The notes beneath the pieces are model-generated. The model saw only the letters and a program-made list of their open reading frames with translations. It ran no database searches and was not told the DNA's origin. From Arctopsyche grandis (lineage: Eukaryota; Arthropoda; Insecta; Trichoptera; Hydropsychidae): a stretch of 64,000 nucleotides of DNA. The stretch spans positions 27,111,206 to 27,175,205 of the forward strand of contig NC_135360.1 in assembly GCF_051622035.1 (NCBI RefSeq), written 5' to 3'. This document shows, in pieces, positions 25,066 through 37,939 of the stretch (positions are counted from its first letter, which is position 1; each line of letters opens with the position of its first letter). The position numbers and the translations under genes were made by a program.

Positions 25066-26476
25066 TATAATATAAAAAAGAGGACACTTATAAGGAGAGG
25101 TACCATTTGGGTCAACTAAAAAAATTGAAAAGAAAGTACGTCGTATCGATTAGAATTTCAGTAACCGATACTAAGTTTCAGTTCGATAGTTCAAAAATAA
25201 TTATTTATTAATGGGATTTTTGTTTATTGGAAGCCAAATATATTGTTTTATATCTGCGTCATATTTTGTGACTTTCATCAAGATTCGTCATTGAATGAAT
25301 TTTTTAAACTAAATTTTATAAAATTCATTGCAGAAAATAATGACTCACAACCGTACATAGGAGAAAAATTGGTCAGTATTGTCTCGCTATTATTTTTAAT
25401 AAATAAAGATAAAGTTCTAAATATTTCTTATTCTGCATTTATTTTAATTACGTTTGATAACCGATCATTTCCAAGTTATTTCATAGGTTTACAATTTTTT
25501 GTTTCCATAAATATTATCGTGATATTTTTAAAATTTAAAAATTTTTTGGGCTGTTTTTTTGGTTTGGTTCCCGACCGCTGGTTAAAGCACGATATCCTCA
25601 ACAATGGAAAGTTTGTTTGCAAATGTCTGTCTTTTGAGAATAATCTCTTTTATGTTGTTAATTCATTGTATTCATAATAGGGAGATCTATCTTTCGGGGT
25701 ATTTTCCGTTTCTCGTTTTGGGCGATTTCACTTTAAAACATAATGCCAACGTTCAATGTTATATTTACATACATATGTATATTTACATATGTATGTAAAT
25801 ATATAAACACAGTGGTGGCACCCCAATTTTGGAACAACTGGTTTCCAATTTTTTTTCAATTTATATATACATATGTATGTACATACATATGTACAATATA
25901 TACATGTCACTTTTTTTCGTTCAAGGCAGTATTATTAAAATAAATATAAATTTCAATTTTTACGTAATAGTGACTTGGATGAATTTTTTTCTTATATGTA
26001 TATGTTTGTATTAATTGAATGTTATAATATTTCAAATGCTTATTTGAATACATCCAATAATATAAATTTGAACTCAATAGTGTAATTTGATTTTTTTACG
26101 TCGCTAATTTTAATACACAGATATCATCACTCATCAGCAGTGTGATGCCTCTGATGTAACCACGATTCAACAAATGGCTTTGCATCAAATTCAGAAATTG
26201 CCTTTCGAGGAAGTTTAATAGTCATTGAGTGGGATATGTTATCTACAATTTCTTTGATCATTAGGATTATTATTCATTAAACTAAATATCATTTTTAGCT
26301 TCTGCAGAGCTCACAGCAAAAGTTGGCTATTTTCTTACCTTCTTGGATACTTTTCGGAATTCGATTTATTGATAAATCGCTATCGTCGACATAATCTCGA
26401 AAATCGATAATAAAAATTTACGAGTTTATTGAATTTTCAAGATTTGTATATTTTTTGACAAAAATTATATGTATTT
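25066..26476. other. AT-rich spacer, no gene recognised
   Basis: The longest frame (about 25243-25677, +) lacks an ATG start and is Phe/Ile/Leu-rich without motifs. Dense TACATATGTATG palindromes lie at 25765-25800 and 25865-25900. Confidence 0.45.
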
Positions 26477-26524
26477 TTAGATTTCGAACAACGGGTTTCC
26501 GGAAACCCGTTGTTCGAAATCTAA
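26477..26524. repeat. Perfect 48-bp palindrome
   Basis: Arms of 24 bp without spacer, centred between 26500 and 26501 (left arm TTAGATTTCGAACAACGGGT plus TTCC). It can extrude a cruciform or form a hairpin when single-stranded. Confidence 0.95.
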
Positions 26525-26763
26525 CTAATCTAATCTAACACCACTGTTAACATACGTACATATGTACATATATGTACAATATGTGCGGGCGTGCGTGTGT
26601 TCGTTCATTTGAAATAATAGAAACCGAAATTTGGGTTTCTGCCTATTCATTCATCAGGTTATCGATGACTGATACTACATATATTCCATTTTTCATTATG
26701 AGATTCACATTTCTCGTCTAGTAAAACATATCCACGTACATATTACTTATGTATGTAGTTGCG

Positions 26764-27151
26764 GATCCGGTCTCCGAGACGAGCCAGAATGTTAAATTAC
26801 AGAAAACACAAATATCGGAAGGCGAAGATCGAAAATCGAAAGATCGTAAGTCGAAAGATCAAAAAAAAAGGGTGCATGGTAAACGGTACATACTTACTTA
26901 ATTTGCGCGAGCAGGATATAACAGGAATAAGAGGAACAGGCTTTTCCTCCCGTATTAATGTACGCGCGCAGAATACGGGAGGAAAAGCCTGTTCCTCTTG
27001 TTCCTGTTGTACCCAGCTCGCGCAAATTAAGTGAGTATATACCGTTTACCATGCACCCTTTTTTTATTTTTCGATTTTCGATCTTTGCCTTCCGATATTT
27101 GTGTTTTCTGTAATTTAACATTCTGGCTCGTCACGTAGACCCTTGCGGATC
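26764..27151. mobile_element. Fold-back element: long inverted repeat, 388 bp
   Basis: The left arm 26764-26956 and right arm 26972-27151 are reverse complements over about 180 bp, with small differences such as an extra aagtcgaaagatc-like unit on the left. The loop is 15 bp (aatgtacgcgcgcag). The outer ends share GATCCG. Open frames occur in both directions only because the arms mirror each other. A transcript would form a long hairpin. Confidence 0.85.
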
Positions 27152-27469
27152 GTATCATTAAGTGAAATTAAATATTGCTAGCATGATCTTATTTCAAGAA
27201 TTTGTTTACATTTATTAGTTTGTCTATGTATACAGGGCCGTAGAGATAAAATCCGGGCTTCGGTGCAAATTTGAAAATCCGCCCGCCCTTGACCCATTTT
27301 TGTAAAAAAAAATTTTCAAAATATGTAAAAAAAAAATTGATGTGGGTATTTCAATTAATATCGTTGCTAGTTAATTAAAATATATTTCATATTAATTTAT
27401 GTACATAAATACAATATATTGAAACAAATGAAAAATTAAATAATTAAAACATGTGTTTCATTTTAAAAA

Positions 27470-27620
27470 AATACACAGACACACACACACATTTTTTCTA
27501 GATCATGAAAACGTGATCAGTAATCGATTCTGAGTTCGAATCAGTCAAAATCTCGAGTTCGAATTTTCGCATGATCACAAAACTTCATCTATAAGTACAT
27601 ATGTAGATAAAGTAAAAATA
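27470..27620 (-). repeat. Repeat A, fragment (copy 3)
   Basis: Distal end only: (CA)n, ttttttctagatcatgaaaa, gttcgaatcagtcaaaatct, gcatgatcacaaaactt and tagataaagtaaaaa, in the order seen at 15420-15565. Confidence 0.8.
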
Positions 27621-27893
27621 ATGCTGTTATACATGATATAAAAATTAAACATATAACATTATATAACACGAAGCCGTAAAATATCAACTTATATTATTCA
27701 TGGAAAAGCAGATACATAGTAGATAATAATGTATTGAATTTGGGATGATTTTTTTTGTGAGACCTTTTTAAAATGTCTCTACATATATACTAATACATAC
27801 TTCAGATTGATACATGTCATTATAGGTTAAAATAATCGACATAGAAAACAGTTGAATAATAAAAATGAATTCGTAAACGACACATACATATTA

Positions 27894-29093
27894 TTAAGAG
27901 GGACCACTAGTGTGACCGCGCGAAAAAAAGGTGATTTTTGGGAATTAAAATAAAAAAAAACTACTGGATGGAATGTTCTATCGTTTTATGGATATATTTA
28001 TAGATATATATTATAAAAGTTTTTAGACAAAAAAAATTTAAAATTCAGCGAGTTATACGCAATCTCCCAAGACTCCAAAATAAAAGTACCCCCACTGCTG
28101 CAGTGATAGCAACCTTCCTGAAATCAAAATTCAACAGTGCCTGAAATCAAAAAATTCAAAAAGTGTATTAAACTAGAAGATATTTCCCGTACCATGAACT
28201 TCGATCAAAAAAAATTGAAATTTAACAAAATGGCGGAGTTTTAAAAAAAAAAATCAAATTTCGCGCATAAATTTGTTGATTTTTGGCCAGCCAAAATTAC
28301 ATTTTTTATTTAATCGGAAAACTGGAGGTTCATGGCACGGAGTAACATATATAAAAGAAGCTGAAAAAAAATCAAATCGATCGGGTGATTCATTATCGAG
28401 TTATAACTGCAGCAAATTTGAAAAATGTAGTTTCGAGAAAAACGCGTTTAAAGTTTAAGTTATTGATTTCGTGGTTATAAATCGAGAAATATCATACCTA
28501 CTGCTAATCTGCTATTCCAGACCCATACAATGCACCTTCCTCTTCTTTGAAAGACAGCTGTTGGGCTGCTGAAGCTTTTCTTCGAGCTGATCGGCCCTCT
28601 TTCGAAGCAGCTTGTTAACGATAATCTGCTATTGTCAGCGGCATAATCGTTTGCTGCAGGTCCAACTATTATTCCCCATCACATTGAACATTTTTAAAAT
28701 AGAAGAATAACCGTCATTGAATATTGACGTAGCAACATAATTGGATAATTCTATAATTTTGAGACCACTGGAGTTTATTAATTAATTTGATAGTAATTTT
28801 TTATGTATCCTTGCTTTTTCCTCCCAAGGTCTTAAAAACGTTCTTCAAACTACGGCATCGTGATCCCATTCTTTTATTTACACGTAGACAGCACTCAAGT
28901 TTTTGTATTGGAACATCAAACAATCCTTTGTAAGTGGCACCATCATCATCGCCGATATACTGCGTATATTTCGCTGTAACTCAAAAACTATTCGAGATAT
29001 GCACTTGAAATTTTAGTATGTTTTTTTAAAGATATAGACTATTGAAATATGCAAAAGATTTTTTCAAAATTTCACACTAGTGGTCCCCCTTAA
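27894..29093 (-). mobile_element. Kolobok-like DNA transposon, both ends present (1200 bp), non-autonomous
   Basis: TTAA at 27894-27897 and 29090-29093 flank inverted repeats GGGACCACTAGTGTGA (left) and its complement (right), matching over about 20 bp. From 28150 on it is near-identical to 11656-12576. On the minus strand a relic of the transposase C-terminus ends with a YGSGIAD-type tail and stop at 28504-28506; frameshifts upstream exclude function. It sits inside the hAT 27233-29634 and so inserted later. Confidence 0.75.
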
Positions 29094-29640
29094 GTTAAAA
29101 ACTAACTTTGATTTGAAATATTCTGAATCTAGTCTACCGTTCGCAATTATACAGCAACATTTTAACATGTTTGAATAACGTATATTCCTAAAGTCGAAAT
29201 ACAATCGGACACTTTTAACGATTAAAATCAATCATTTATTAGTATATTTCTGTTGAATTATTCTAGGAATAGCACGTGCATCAAATTTGCAAAAAAGTTA
29301 AAAGTTTCGTAGCAAATTTGCAAATAGGTAAATGTGAAAGATTTTATCTTTATTATCGATGTAAAAATGCGCTAATTTCGTACTTTTAACTGTCCGCTTG
29401 TTACCTGCTTGAATCGACCAAGGATTATTTTAATAATTTGTTTTGGATATTGTGACGAGGGAACTGACCATTCTGAACACCAGAACAGATCTTTTCCTAA
29501 ATTTTATTATGCCATAAGTAGGTAAAATCTGTTACTTGAAAACACCAAAAATGTACATATTATTTGCGGGGGCCCCCTTCGAAAGCTGGGCCCGGGTCAT
29601 TTGCATACCCTTTCCACCCCTCTCGACGGCCCTGTATGTA

Positions 29641-30935
29641 ACAGTTGGGCTGAAAAGTTCATAGGCTAGCATAGAAAAAATCTTTTTTTTGTTAGAATTT
29701 GATTTTATTATTCAATATAGTTGCCTTTGAGGGCGATACAACGATTATAGCGGTCATACAATTTTTCGATACCATTTTTATAGTACGATTTGTCTTTAGC
29801 CTCAAAATAGGCTTCAGTTTCGGTGATTACCTCTTCATCGGCGCAAAACTTCTGTCCAGCGAGCATCCTCTTGAGGTCTGAGAACAGGAAAAAGTCGCTC
29901 GGGGCCAGATCTGGAGAATACGGTGGATGCAGAAGCAATTCGAAGCCCAATTCATGCAATTTTGCCATCGTTTTCATTGATTTGTGACACGGTGCATTGT
30001 CTTGATGAAACAGCACTTTCTTCTTCTTCTTCAAATGGGGCCGTTTTTCCGCGATTTCGTCCTTCAAACGCTCCAATAACGCTACGTAATAGTCGCTGTT
30101 TATGGTTTTTCCCTTTTTAAGATAGTCGATGAATATTATACCATGCGCATCCCAAAATACTGATGCAATAACCTTGCCAGCCGACTTTTGCGTCTTTCCA
30201 CGCTTTGGAGTCACTTCATCACGTGCAGTCCATTCGGCTGACTGTCGATTGGACTCCGGTGTGAAATGATGGAGCCATGTTTCATCCATTGTCACATATT
30301 GACGCAAAAATTCGGGTTTATTACAATTGAACAGCTCCAAACACTGCTCAGAATCATCAATTCGTTGTTGTTTTTGGTCGATTGTGAGCTCGCGCGGCAC
30401 CCACTTTTAACAGAGCTTTCGCATACCCAAATATTCATTCACGATATGTCCAACACGTTCCTTTGATATCTTTAGGGTTTCAGCTATCTCAATCAATTTC
30501 ACTTTACGGTTATCCAAAATGATTTTGTGGACTTTTTTGATGTTTTCGTCGGTAACAGCCTCTTTGGGGCGTCCACTGCGTGCATCGTCCTCGGTTCTCA
30601 TTTCGCCTCGTTTAAACTTAGCAAACCACGTCTCAACGGTTGATTTTCCTGGTGCAAGGTCCGAATAATGTTTATCAAGCCAAACCTTGGCTTCAATAGT
30701 ATTTTTTTTCGCCGAAAAACAATGCTTTATTAACACACGAAATTCCTTTTTATCCATTTTTTCAAACTAATAAAAGTTGCTTCACTCAAAATGCTATAAC
30801 TCACAAACTAATAGTACGACAGCTGTCAAATTTATACACGTGTCTTTTTAAGGTTAGGGCTAACTAAAAATCATATGGATTTAATACTAGTAGCGCTATC
30901 TATGTGTCAGCCTACGAACTTTTCAGCCCACCTAA
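29641..30935 (-). mobile_element. mariner element, full length (1295 bp)
   Basis: Terminal repeats contain GGGCTGAAAAGTTC at the left and its complement GAACTTTTCAGCCC at the right, with TA at 29639-29640 and 30936-30937. Length is the usual 1.3 kb. It split the right target duplication of the neighbouring hAT, so it is the younger of the two. Confidence 0.92.
29708..30757 (-). pseudogene. mariner transposase, one in-frame stop
   Basis: This is a cut-and-paste transposase of the Tc1/mariner superfamily that excises its element and joins it to a TA site. It starts MDKKEFRVLIKHCF at 30757. An N-terminal helix-turn-helix DNA-binding region covers about residues 1-110 (KSTVETWFAKFKRGEMR, RSGRPKEAVT). 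The linker WVPRELT follows, then the catalytic triad: MDETWLHHF (first Asp), FHQDNAPCH (second Asp) and YSPDLAPSDFF (third Asp), with 34 residues between the last two, that is D,D34D. Total length is about 349 codons, normal for mariner. The frame is interrupted by a single TAA at about 30404-30406, right after MRKLC where relatives have Ala; otherwise it appears open throughout. That suggests a recent copy inactivated by one change, or a sequencing difference. Ends at 29708. Confidence 0.92.
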
Positions 30936-30937
30936 TA

Positions 30938-33384
30938 TATACATATGTATGTGAATATGGAGAAGTCAATGAATTTTCGATTCATTAACGTCGCGGCTAT
31001 ATTACGTAAGTTCAGAATTATAGCCTACATAAAGTACTTAATTAGATTTTAAGGTTATGTAGCTACATAGTGCTATGATAGAAGATTTAAGCTCGGGGTT
31101 TAGTTTCAGATCCCGAAAATAATTGGTTAACGAAGTATTTTATTGGCTTGTGCACAAAAGCGAATATAATTCAGGGTTAATAAGAATTTAGATTGAGGAA
31201 CCGTTTCGGATAATTGGGTAGTAAACACAATTTAAGAAGCCTATGTAGTATGTGCATACATATGTATGTATATTGCAATATACTAAATACTAAATATACT
31301 AAAAAAACTAAAATTGAATTTTAAATAAATAAAAGGTACAAAACTGTGTATTGTGAATAGGAAGCGATTTTTTTTTAAATGTTTTTTTAGAGGAAAAGCA
31401 TTCAAACGCGGTTATTGAAATTGTTTTTCCGGTTGTGTGTTCGATGCAATTGGTTCAATTTTCCAATGACTAAATCGTCTATTACGCGAAAATGGAATGC
31501 TACTGGGAAATTTTATTTTCATTTCTTAAAACAGAAATACACCGAGCTTGTTAAATTTTTTATCAATTATGTACTGTTTATGTAAATATGTTTGAGAATT
31601 TTGATCACGTTTACTTTGTGTGTCTGTCGTTACCAATGAGTTACTTCTTGACTCCACAAGTTAGAGGCCTGATTCTGACATTTTGTTTGAATTGTTTAAT
31701 TAAAAAGCTATGTATATTTGATTATATAAAAAAAGTAACAAATAAAGTACTGTATTCGATGTCGGAGTAATATGGTTATCACTCTTATGGGTTTTTGTAT
31801 GATTTATATGGAATAGTGGCATTGCAAATTCAAAAGTATACTAATATAAAAGGCTTAAGAGTTTTGAAACACAAGTTTAAAAGTTAGGATTGTGAATGTT
31901 TTTGAATTTTCTTACTTACATATGTACATATATTACAACAGTATATTCGATCCATTTTTTCAAAACGTATCCATTGTAAAGCGCTACATATATTAGAATG
32001 ATCAGATCTGTCCATCTCGACCATTTTATATATAATTTTCAGTTATTCATTTGTACATAGGTACATAATATGATAAAGGAGATAAACCAAACGCTATTTC
32101 CAATGTGTCAGTCGTGATCGTTGTAGGTACTTAAAATGTAACAGATCTACTTTTTTCGCTCGATCTGTGTAAGAGATTAACATTCTGCTTGTGGGTATTT
32201 TACAATGTCGGCGAAATGAACATGTTTTTACTGTACACGTAGGCGTTTATACTGAAAAAGTTTCAGATAATGCATAATACGATTTTTTATTCAGTCGAGT
32301 TGGGTTACTGTAAGGCTGTGGCTGGAAATGTCAAAGTTCGAATTTGGAAAATATATTTAATTGAAAATATTATCGGAACAAGCTTAATTCGCATGGAAAC
32401 TTTTTAATCAATTTCATTAACCTTTGAAGGACGGAGCGTCGAGATCGGACGAATGTCCCAAACCGGAGTCAAGTAAGACACCAGTATTTTTTGATGAAAA
32501 TACAGCTTTTCTCAATAAAAATGGGTTCAATGTTGTATGTATATCTTATTTATCATTTTATACGTCAAAATAAAAAAGTTTTAGTTGCACAGCATGTTTT
32601 TTACTATTTTTGTATTCAAAAATAACGACGAGCATCGTCATGCGAACGCAAACGAGTTAGGGCGAAATCACACAGCGCGGTATGTGGAATGTGGTATATG
32701 GGACGTTTTTTTTAAACAGTTTTGAACATACAGAAAAAATATGGTGTAACTGTTCACATACGTGGTATCATGTGGTATATACATGGTACCATCCTTTCAA
32801 AACCAAAAACAAGGAGCTGTTTCGTTGAAATTCTATACTAGTGTTTATCCTTGCTTGACAGTGATATATACCAAAACGATCCTTTGGAACATTTTCGGTA
32901 AAATTTTATCCTTGCTTGACAGTGATCGATAACGGTGTATTGACAAGTTTTTCAAATATGTGATATTTGAGAAGCTCAGTAGTAATAGCCACGCACCAAA
33001 AGCAACGAAAACAATAGCTTATGAAAATATAGCTTCCTCTTTCTCTTGCATTGATTCATCGATCAACAAGAATATGCAAGCGAACAGTCAAAAACATGAC
33101 TTATCGCCACCGCCTTTAAATCATACTTTGGAACGTAGAAATGTACAAATGTATTTTTTAACGATGTACCCCTTTTCTAAATCAAACAAAATCTATTAAA
33201 ATAAATTTCTTGTAGTTCATTCTATGTAGGAATACAAAAAATGTAGTATGTATAGCTTTGAAAACCACATAGTTATTACGAAAAATGTACAAAAGGGGGC
33301 ACTTGCATACCCCACTTCGATAAGGGAGGGTTAAATTGATAAATTTATAAGGGGTTAATTTTTTGAGACTTGTTTTATTGAGTA
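30938..33384. other. Mostly AT-rich spacer with unassigned repeat ends
   Basis: A TTAA at 32417-32420 followed by CCTTTGAAGGACGGAGCG looks like a piggyBac-type end but no partner end was found. Around 32650-32960 the sequence gggcgaaatcacacagcgcg and cttgacagtgatcgataacg resembles, inverted, 45045-45240, marking another dispersed repeat. The frame at 32960-33199 has no recognisable motif. Confidence 0.4.
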
Positions 33385-33640
33385 CTAGTTGTTTTAACCG
33401 GCTTCGCCCAGTATTTGTAATATAAACAGCGTAAACATGGTGAATCTAATAGTAAATATTCATTTGTTTTTTTATTAAATTTATTTGAATCAAAAAAATA
33501 TAATATTCAACCAATTGAATTGTTATCATTGAAACTTTGTTTTATTTACGAAGTTGGCAACCAAAGATACTTACATACATATGCATATATGTATGTATAT
33601 ACATACATACTTACATACTTATTTTATTGAGTATTCGCGA
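33385..33640 (-). mobile_element. Helitron-like element, copy H4
   Basis: The minus-strand 3' end has the hairpin ACTGGGCGAAGCCGGTT followed by CTAG (33388-33385) before T. It shares gtgaatctaatagtaaatat with H2. Confidence 0.5.
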
Positions 33641-33689
33641 GAGTGTGGTATTGTTATTTTGGAATATGGATTCGGTTAAATTTGATGTT

Positions 33690-34139
33690 TATTTATTTTA
33701 GAATACTTGGGAAAGGTGGAAAATCCGATGGACTCGAGGAGTTTGATAATAGATACATACATACAATAATAAAAATAAAAATTAAATACAAAGAAAACTG
33801 AAAAGAAAACATTTCAAAATAGACGAAAATAAAATAAACAAGGGAAAATACAAAAGATATACTTAAATTAAAAAAAGGAAGAACTACAAAACCCCTTTTA
33901 TTTCAAATAATCATCAAGTTTATTTTTAAAAAGGTTTTACTAGAAGTTACTGATTCGTTGGATAGACTTTTCCAAACTTTAACCACTCTCTTTGAAAAGA
34001 AGGATTCTGTAATTATTCTGCAATAAATATATTTTAAGAGCCTGAGATGACCTCTCAGATGATTGTAATTGTTAAACTTAAGCAGGTTTATCATGGGTGA
34101 ATTGTAATGCACTTCATTAATTTTATGGACTTTAGACAA
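33690..34139 (-). pseudogene. LINE 3' end with C-terminal tail
   Basis: The minus-strand frame 34139-33903 reads INLLKFNNYNHLRGHLRL, then CRIITESFFSKRVVKVWKSL followed by SNESVTSSKTFLKINL. This is the very common C-terminal pattern of CR1/jockey-group LINEs (a FF..RVV..WNSLP motif and a final Phe-Lys segment). The 3' UTR continues to about 33690 and matches the segment at 20795-20835. It lacks the catalytic part and is a 5'-truncated relic. Adjacent bases up to 34250 may hold a more decayed extension. Confidence 0.65.
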
Positions 34140-34489
34140 TTAGATCACCTCTCATTATTCTCGTCCCCAATGAGTAAAGATTCATTATTTTCGATCTCAT
34201 ATTATATGAAAGTGATTTAAGTTCGGAAGGCATGAATGTTTGCTCTATTGTGTTGAAAAAAGCCAGGTTATATTATCTATTCGCATATGGTATCTATTCG
34301 CATATGGTTTATGGAGAAAATGCACCAAAGAAAACCACTTACTATGATGAATTAATCCACTTGACACGAGTCAAGAGAAGCATCGGAAACTTACATATGT
34401 TTTTATGTAGTTAAAGTTTCTTACGATTATATATTTTTTATGTTGTGGAGGTCAACGTAAAATTGATAACACTGTTCGACAAATGATGA

Positions 34490-34900
34490 CTTTTTTTTTG
34501 GTTCAGAGATGAGATATGACTTTTCTTATAGATCTATGCCCAGTGAACACGAATCTGGTAATAAAAAATGTTGATTGGCTCGAGATTATGAGATATATGT
34601 GTTTTATAAATCGCGCGATTTTTCTATATCTTGGTGTTGTTCGCTCGATGTCTCAAAATCTGTCAATTTCCTGTTCAAAATGAATATTAGAATCTATATT
34701 CGGGTATTTTATCTTCCATTTGTAGTAATTTTCAGCTTTCAAATCTCTCTAATTAGTCATCCAGTTCAAATCAAAAGTCAAAAGTACGTATTTTTACTTG
34801 GGATTTTTTCCCACTGTTAATACTATTTTATATTGAATTTTTTCTATTGAAACATGTTTTTTGAGATAATGTTCTGACCACAATATTTTTTGTTTTTGTT
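34490..34900 (+). repeat. Repeat B, copy 1
   Basis: Non-coding and AT-rich. Its order of motifs (gagatgagatatgac, gattatgagatata, ctctctaattagtcatc, gggattttttcccactg) parallels 36410-36880. Confidence 0.5.
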
Positions 34901-36409
34901 TAAAAGGGCTAATAATAGCTAATAATAATATTGTATAAACTTATAATATTGAAAACTTAAACTTATACATATGTATGTATTCTCACAATTATGAATAAAA
35001 TTAGATAAACATTACGAACATCTATCATTGTATTATTATGTATGTATGTATGTATTTATAATATATATCATATGCTAGTTTAATCTGAGTACAATAAATT
35101 ATGAGTAAATCACAGTGTATGAATAAGGGGGCCGAAGAAACTGTATTATTTACTTTCGCGTAAAAATGAGGTATAATAATAATTCACGAAGGTCGTTATC
35201 CTAGATGTTCATTGTTATCTTTAAATGGAAAAAGTCTGTATGTCTTCTTGTATTTTATTTTGTGTACATTTGTACATATGTATGTAGTAATACACATAAG
35301 ACGCAAGGACGAAGCAGGCATTCAGAGACAAGAATGGTTATTCTTGAAAGCCTAGTAATTACATATTTAAAAAGATTAATTTTAAAATTAAATTATATGT
35401 ATATGTATTTACTAAAATTAGTGAACCGAAAAAAAGGTTTCGAAATTAATGTCAACAATTTAAATCTCAATGTAAATATGTATTTGCGAGAAAATGATTC
35501 TAAGAAAGGTAATTAACCGAGTAATCTTGGGGTTTGTATGTTAAATGTTCAAATAAAATTGGAATATTTTTTTCTGATTGCCGATTTTAGCACGCGAGTG
35601 CGGATTTCTATTAATTTCAACGACCCCGAGAGTTTTTCCTCACATTTTTTGACAAATTTCATATTCAGTATGCTGAAGGGTGCTCATTGCACGCCAAATA
35701 TTTAATATAATCATATGCTCGTAAATTGCGTCTGACAGACATACGAAGAGGAAATTTAATAAATGGAATAAATCCATCTTCTTTTTCATATTGCAAATTT
35801 GACGATGGCGATACCCGATTTCACGAAAAAAAAAATGAATAAGACAAATATGAAATTTTATACACTCGTGAACCTTAGGCAAATACATTTTTCTCACAAA
35901 CCTGACTATTTTTATCCAATTTTTTTCCTTTTGCGTTTGATTTGAGTTCCGATCGTAAAGTCTTATGGCTTACCTAACAATAACATGACGCTGAACACCG
36001 ATCTTTTGTTCTTTTCTCGATATTTTAATATTTTTACCATCTCCGTGTTTTCCAGCTACTTACGTATAATATGTACACATGAAGATATATGTACATATAC
36101 TATGTACACTGTTGCATTAGAGAGATTTTTATAATATTGCGGTTATTGTACGTAAATCTATAAAAATAAACTTACATATGTATGTATTAATTAGTAAATA
36201 AAAATTTTTAGCATCTCAAAGTGTACCATGTTTGTCTCAAAGTGTCTTTATGAATGTGCTTATTATGTACATATGTAGGTGTTCAGTATAAATATAGAAG
36301 AACAAACTATAAATATTATATATATATATATAAAACGCAATTTAGTTATTTATTTCATTTTAATCGGCTTTAAATCGAATCTCATGCCATTTGGTATTTA
36401 ACGAGTCAT
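34901..36409. other. AT-rich spacer, no gene seen
   Basis: Frames at 35205-35516 and 35640-35897 show no domain signature. Confidence 0.45.
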
Positions 36410-36880
36410 TTCACTCGCGAGTAATGACACTGAGCAACAAAAAATCACGTTTTTGAGTTACCAGAGCGGAGACCAGCCAATCTTTACTAAGTTTGACCCG
36501 CTGAATTGGAATATGATATTGATATTTGTTGGTGGGTGATCGTTTACGAGATATGAGCGTTTAAAAAAATCCGTGATTTTTACAGTTTTTTAGCTTTTGC
36601 GGTCTTTAACTCAAAATTTAGGATTGTTACGATCAAAGTGAGTATTGGAATCAATAGTCAGATATTTTTCCTATTAGTTTTTATATTTCATTGCTTTAAA
36701 ATACTTCTAATTAATTGTCTAGCGAATTTTAAAAGTCAAAAATATATTTTTTTTTACGGATTTTTTTCCGTGCTATTTTTCATTTATTTGGCAATTTTTT
36801 TATTTCTGATTGGTTTTCTATCCCAATATATTTTTTTTTATCTAAACGTACTAACTCGAGCGGTTTTTGCGTAAGAAAGA
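36410..36880 (+). repeat. Repeat B, copy 2
   Basis: Diverged copy of 34490-34900: cagagcggagaccagcc, tttacgagatatgagcg, acttctaattaattgtc and cggatttttttccgtgc in the same order. Confidence 0.5.
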
Positions 36881-36904
36881 TTTTCATTCAGATCCCATAA
36901 TGCG

Positions 36905-37739
<835 letters not shown>

Positions 37740-37770
37740 CAGGGCCGCTAAAAGAAATCCCGGGGCCTTG
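37740..37770 (+). mobile_element. Isolated hAT-type left end
   Basis: CAGGGCCGCTAAAAGAAATC then CCGGGGCC resembles the CAGGGCCGTAGAGA end at 27233. No right end with a matching 8-bp duplication was found. Confidence 0.4.
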
Positions 37771-37939
37771 GAAAAAATATTCCAAAAAATAATTGAAAAA
37801 AATATATTTTTCAATTTAAATAAGAAAATATTGGATACGGTTGAGAACCCCTGACATTTAAACTGATCCAATGAAATCCGTGATATATATAATACAATAA
37901 AAAGTTACTTTTTCCATTAAAATACGAAAATTTTCGATA

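Larger units (their letters stand above)
27233..29634. mobile_element. hAT-type element (2402 bp) containing a Kolobok-like element
   Basis: Ends CAGGGCCGTAGAGA and TCTCGACGGCCCTG are inverted repeats (13 of 14). The left target duplication TATGTATA is at 27225-27232. On the right TATGTA (29635-29640) is cut by a mariner copy and completed by TA at 30938-30939 after it. Inside lie a fragment of repeat A (27470-27620) and the Kolobok-like element 27894-29093. I recognise no hAT transposase in it. Confidence 0.85.

Noticed and set aside
25243..25677. 144-codon Phe/Ile/Leu-rich frame
   Set aside because: No ATG start, no motif, AT-driven composition; could not be tied to the receptor.
26759..27121. 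Mirror-image frames on both strands starting MLNYRKHKYRK
   Set aside because: Produced by the inverted-repeat arms of the fold-back element.
29699..30466. Plus-strand frames opposite mariner
   Set aside because: Antisense shadows of the transposase.
32417..32450. A complete piggyBac-type element starting TTAACCTTTGAAGG
   Set aside because: No opposite end with TTAA and matching repeat was found.
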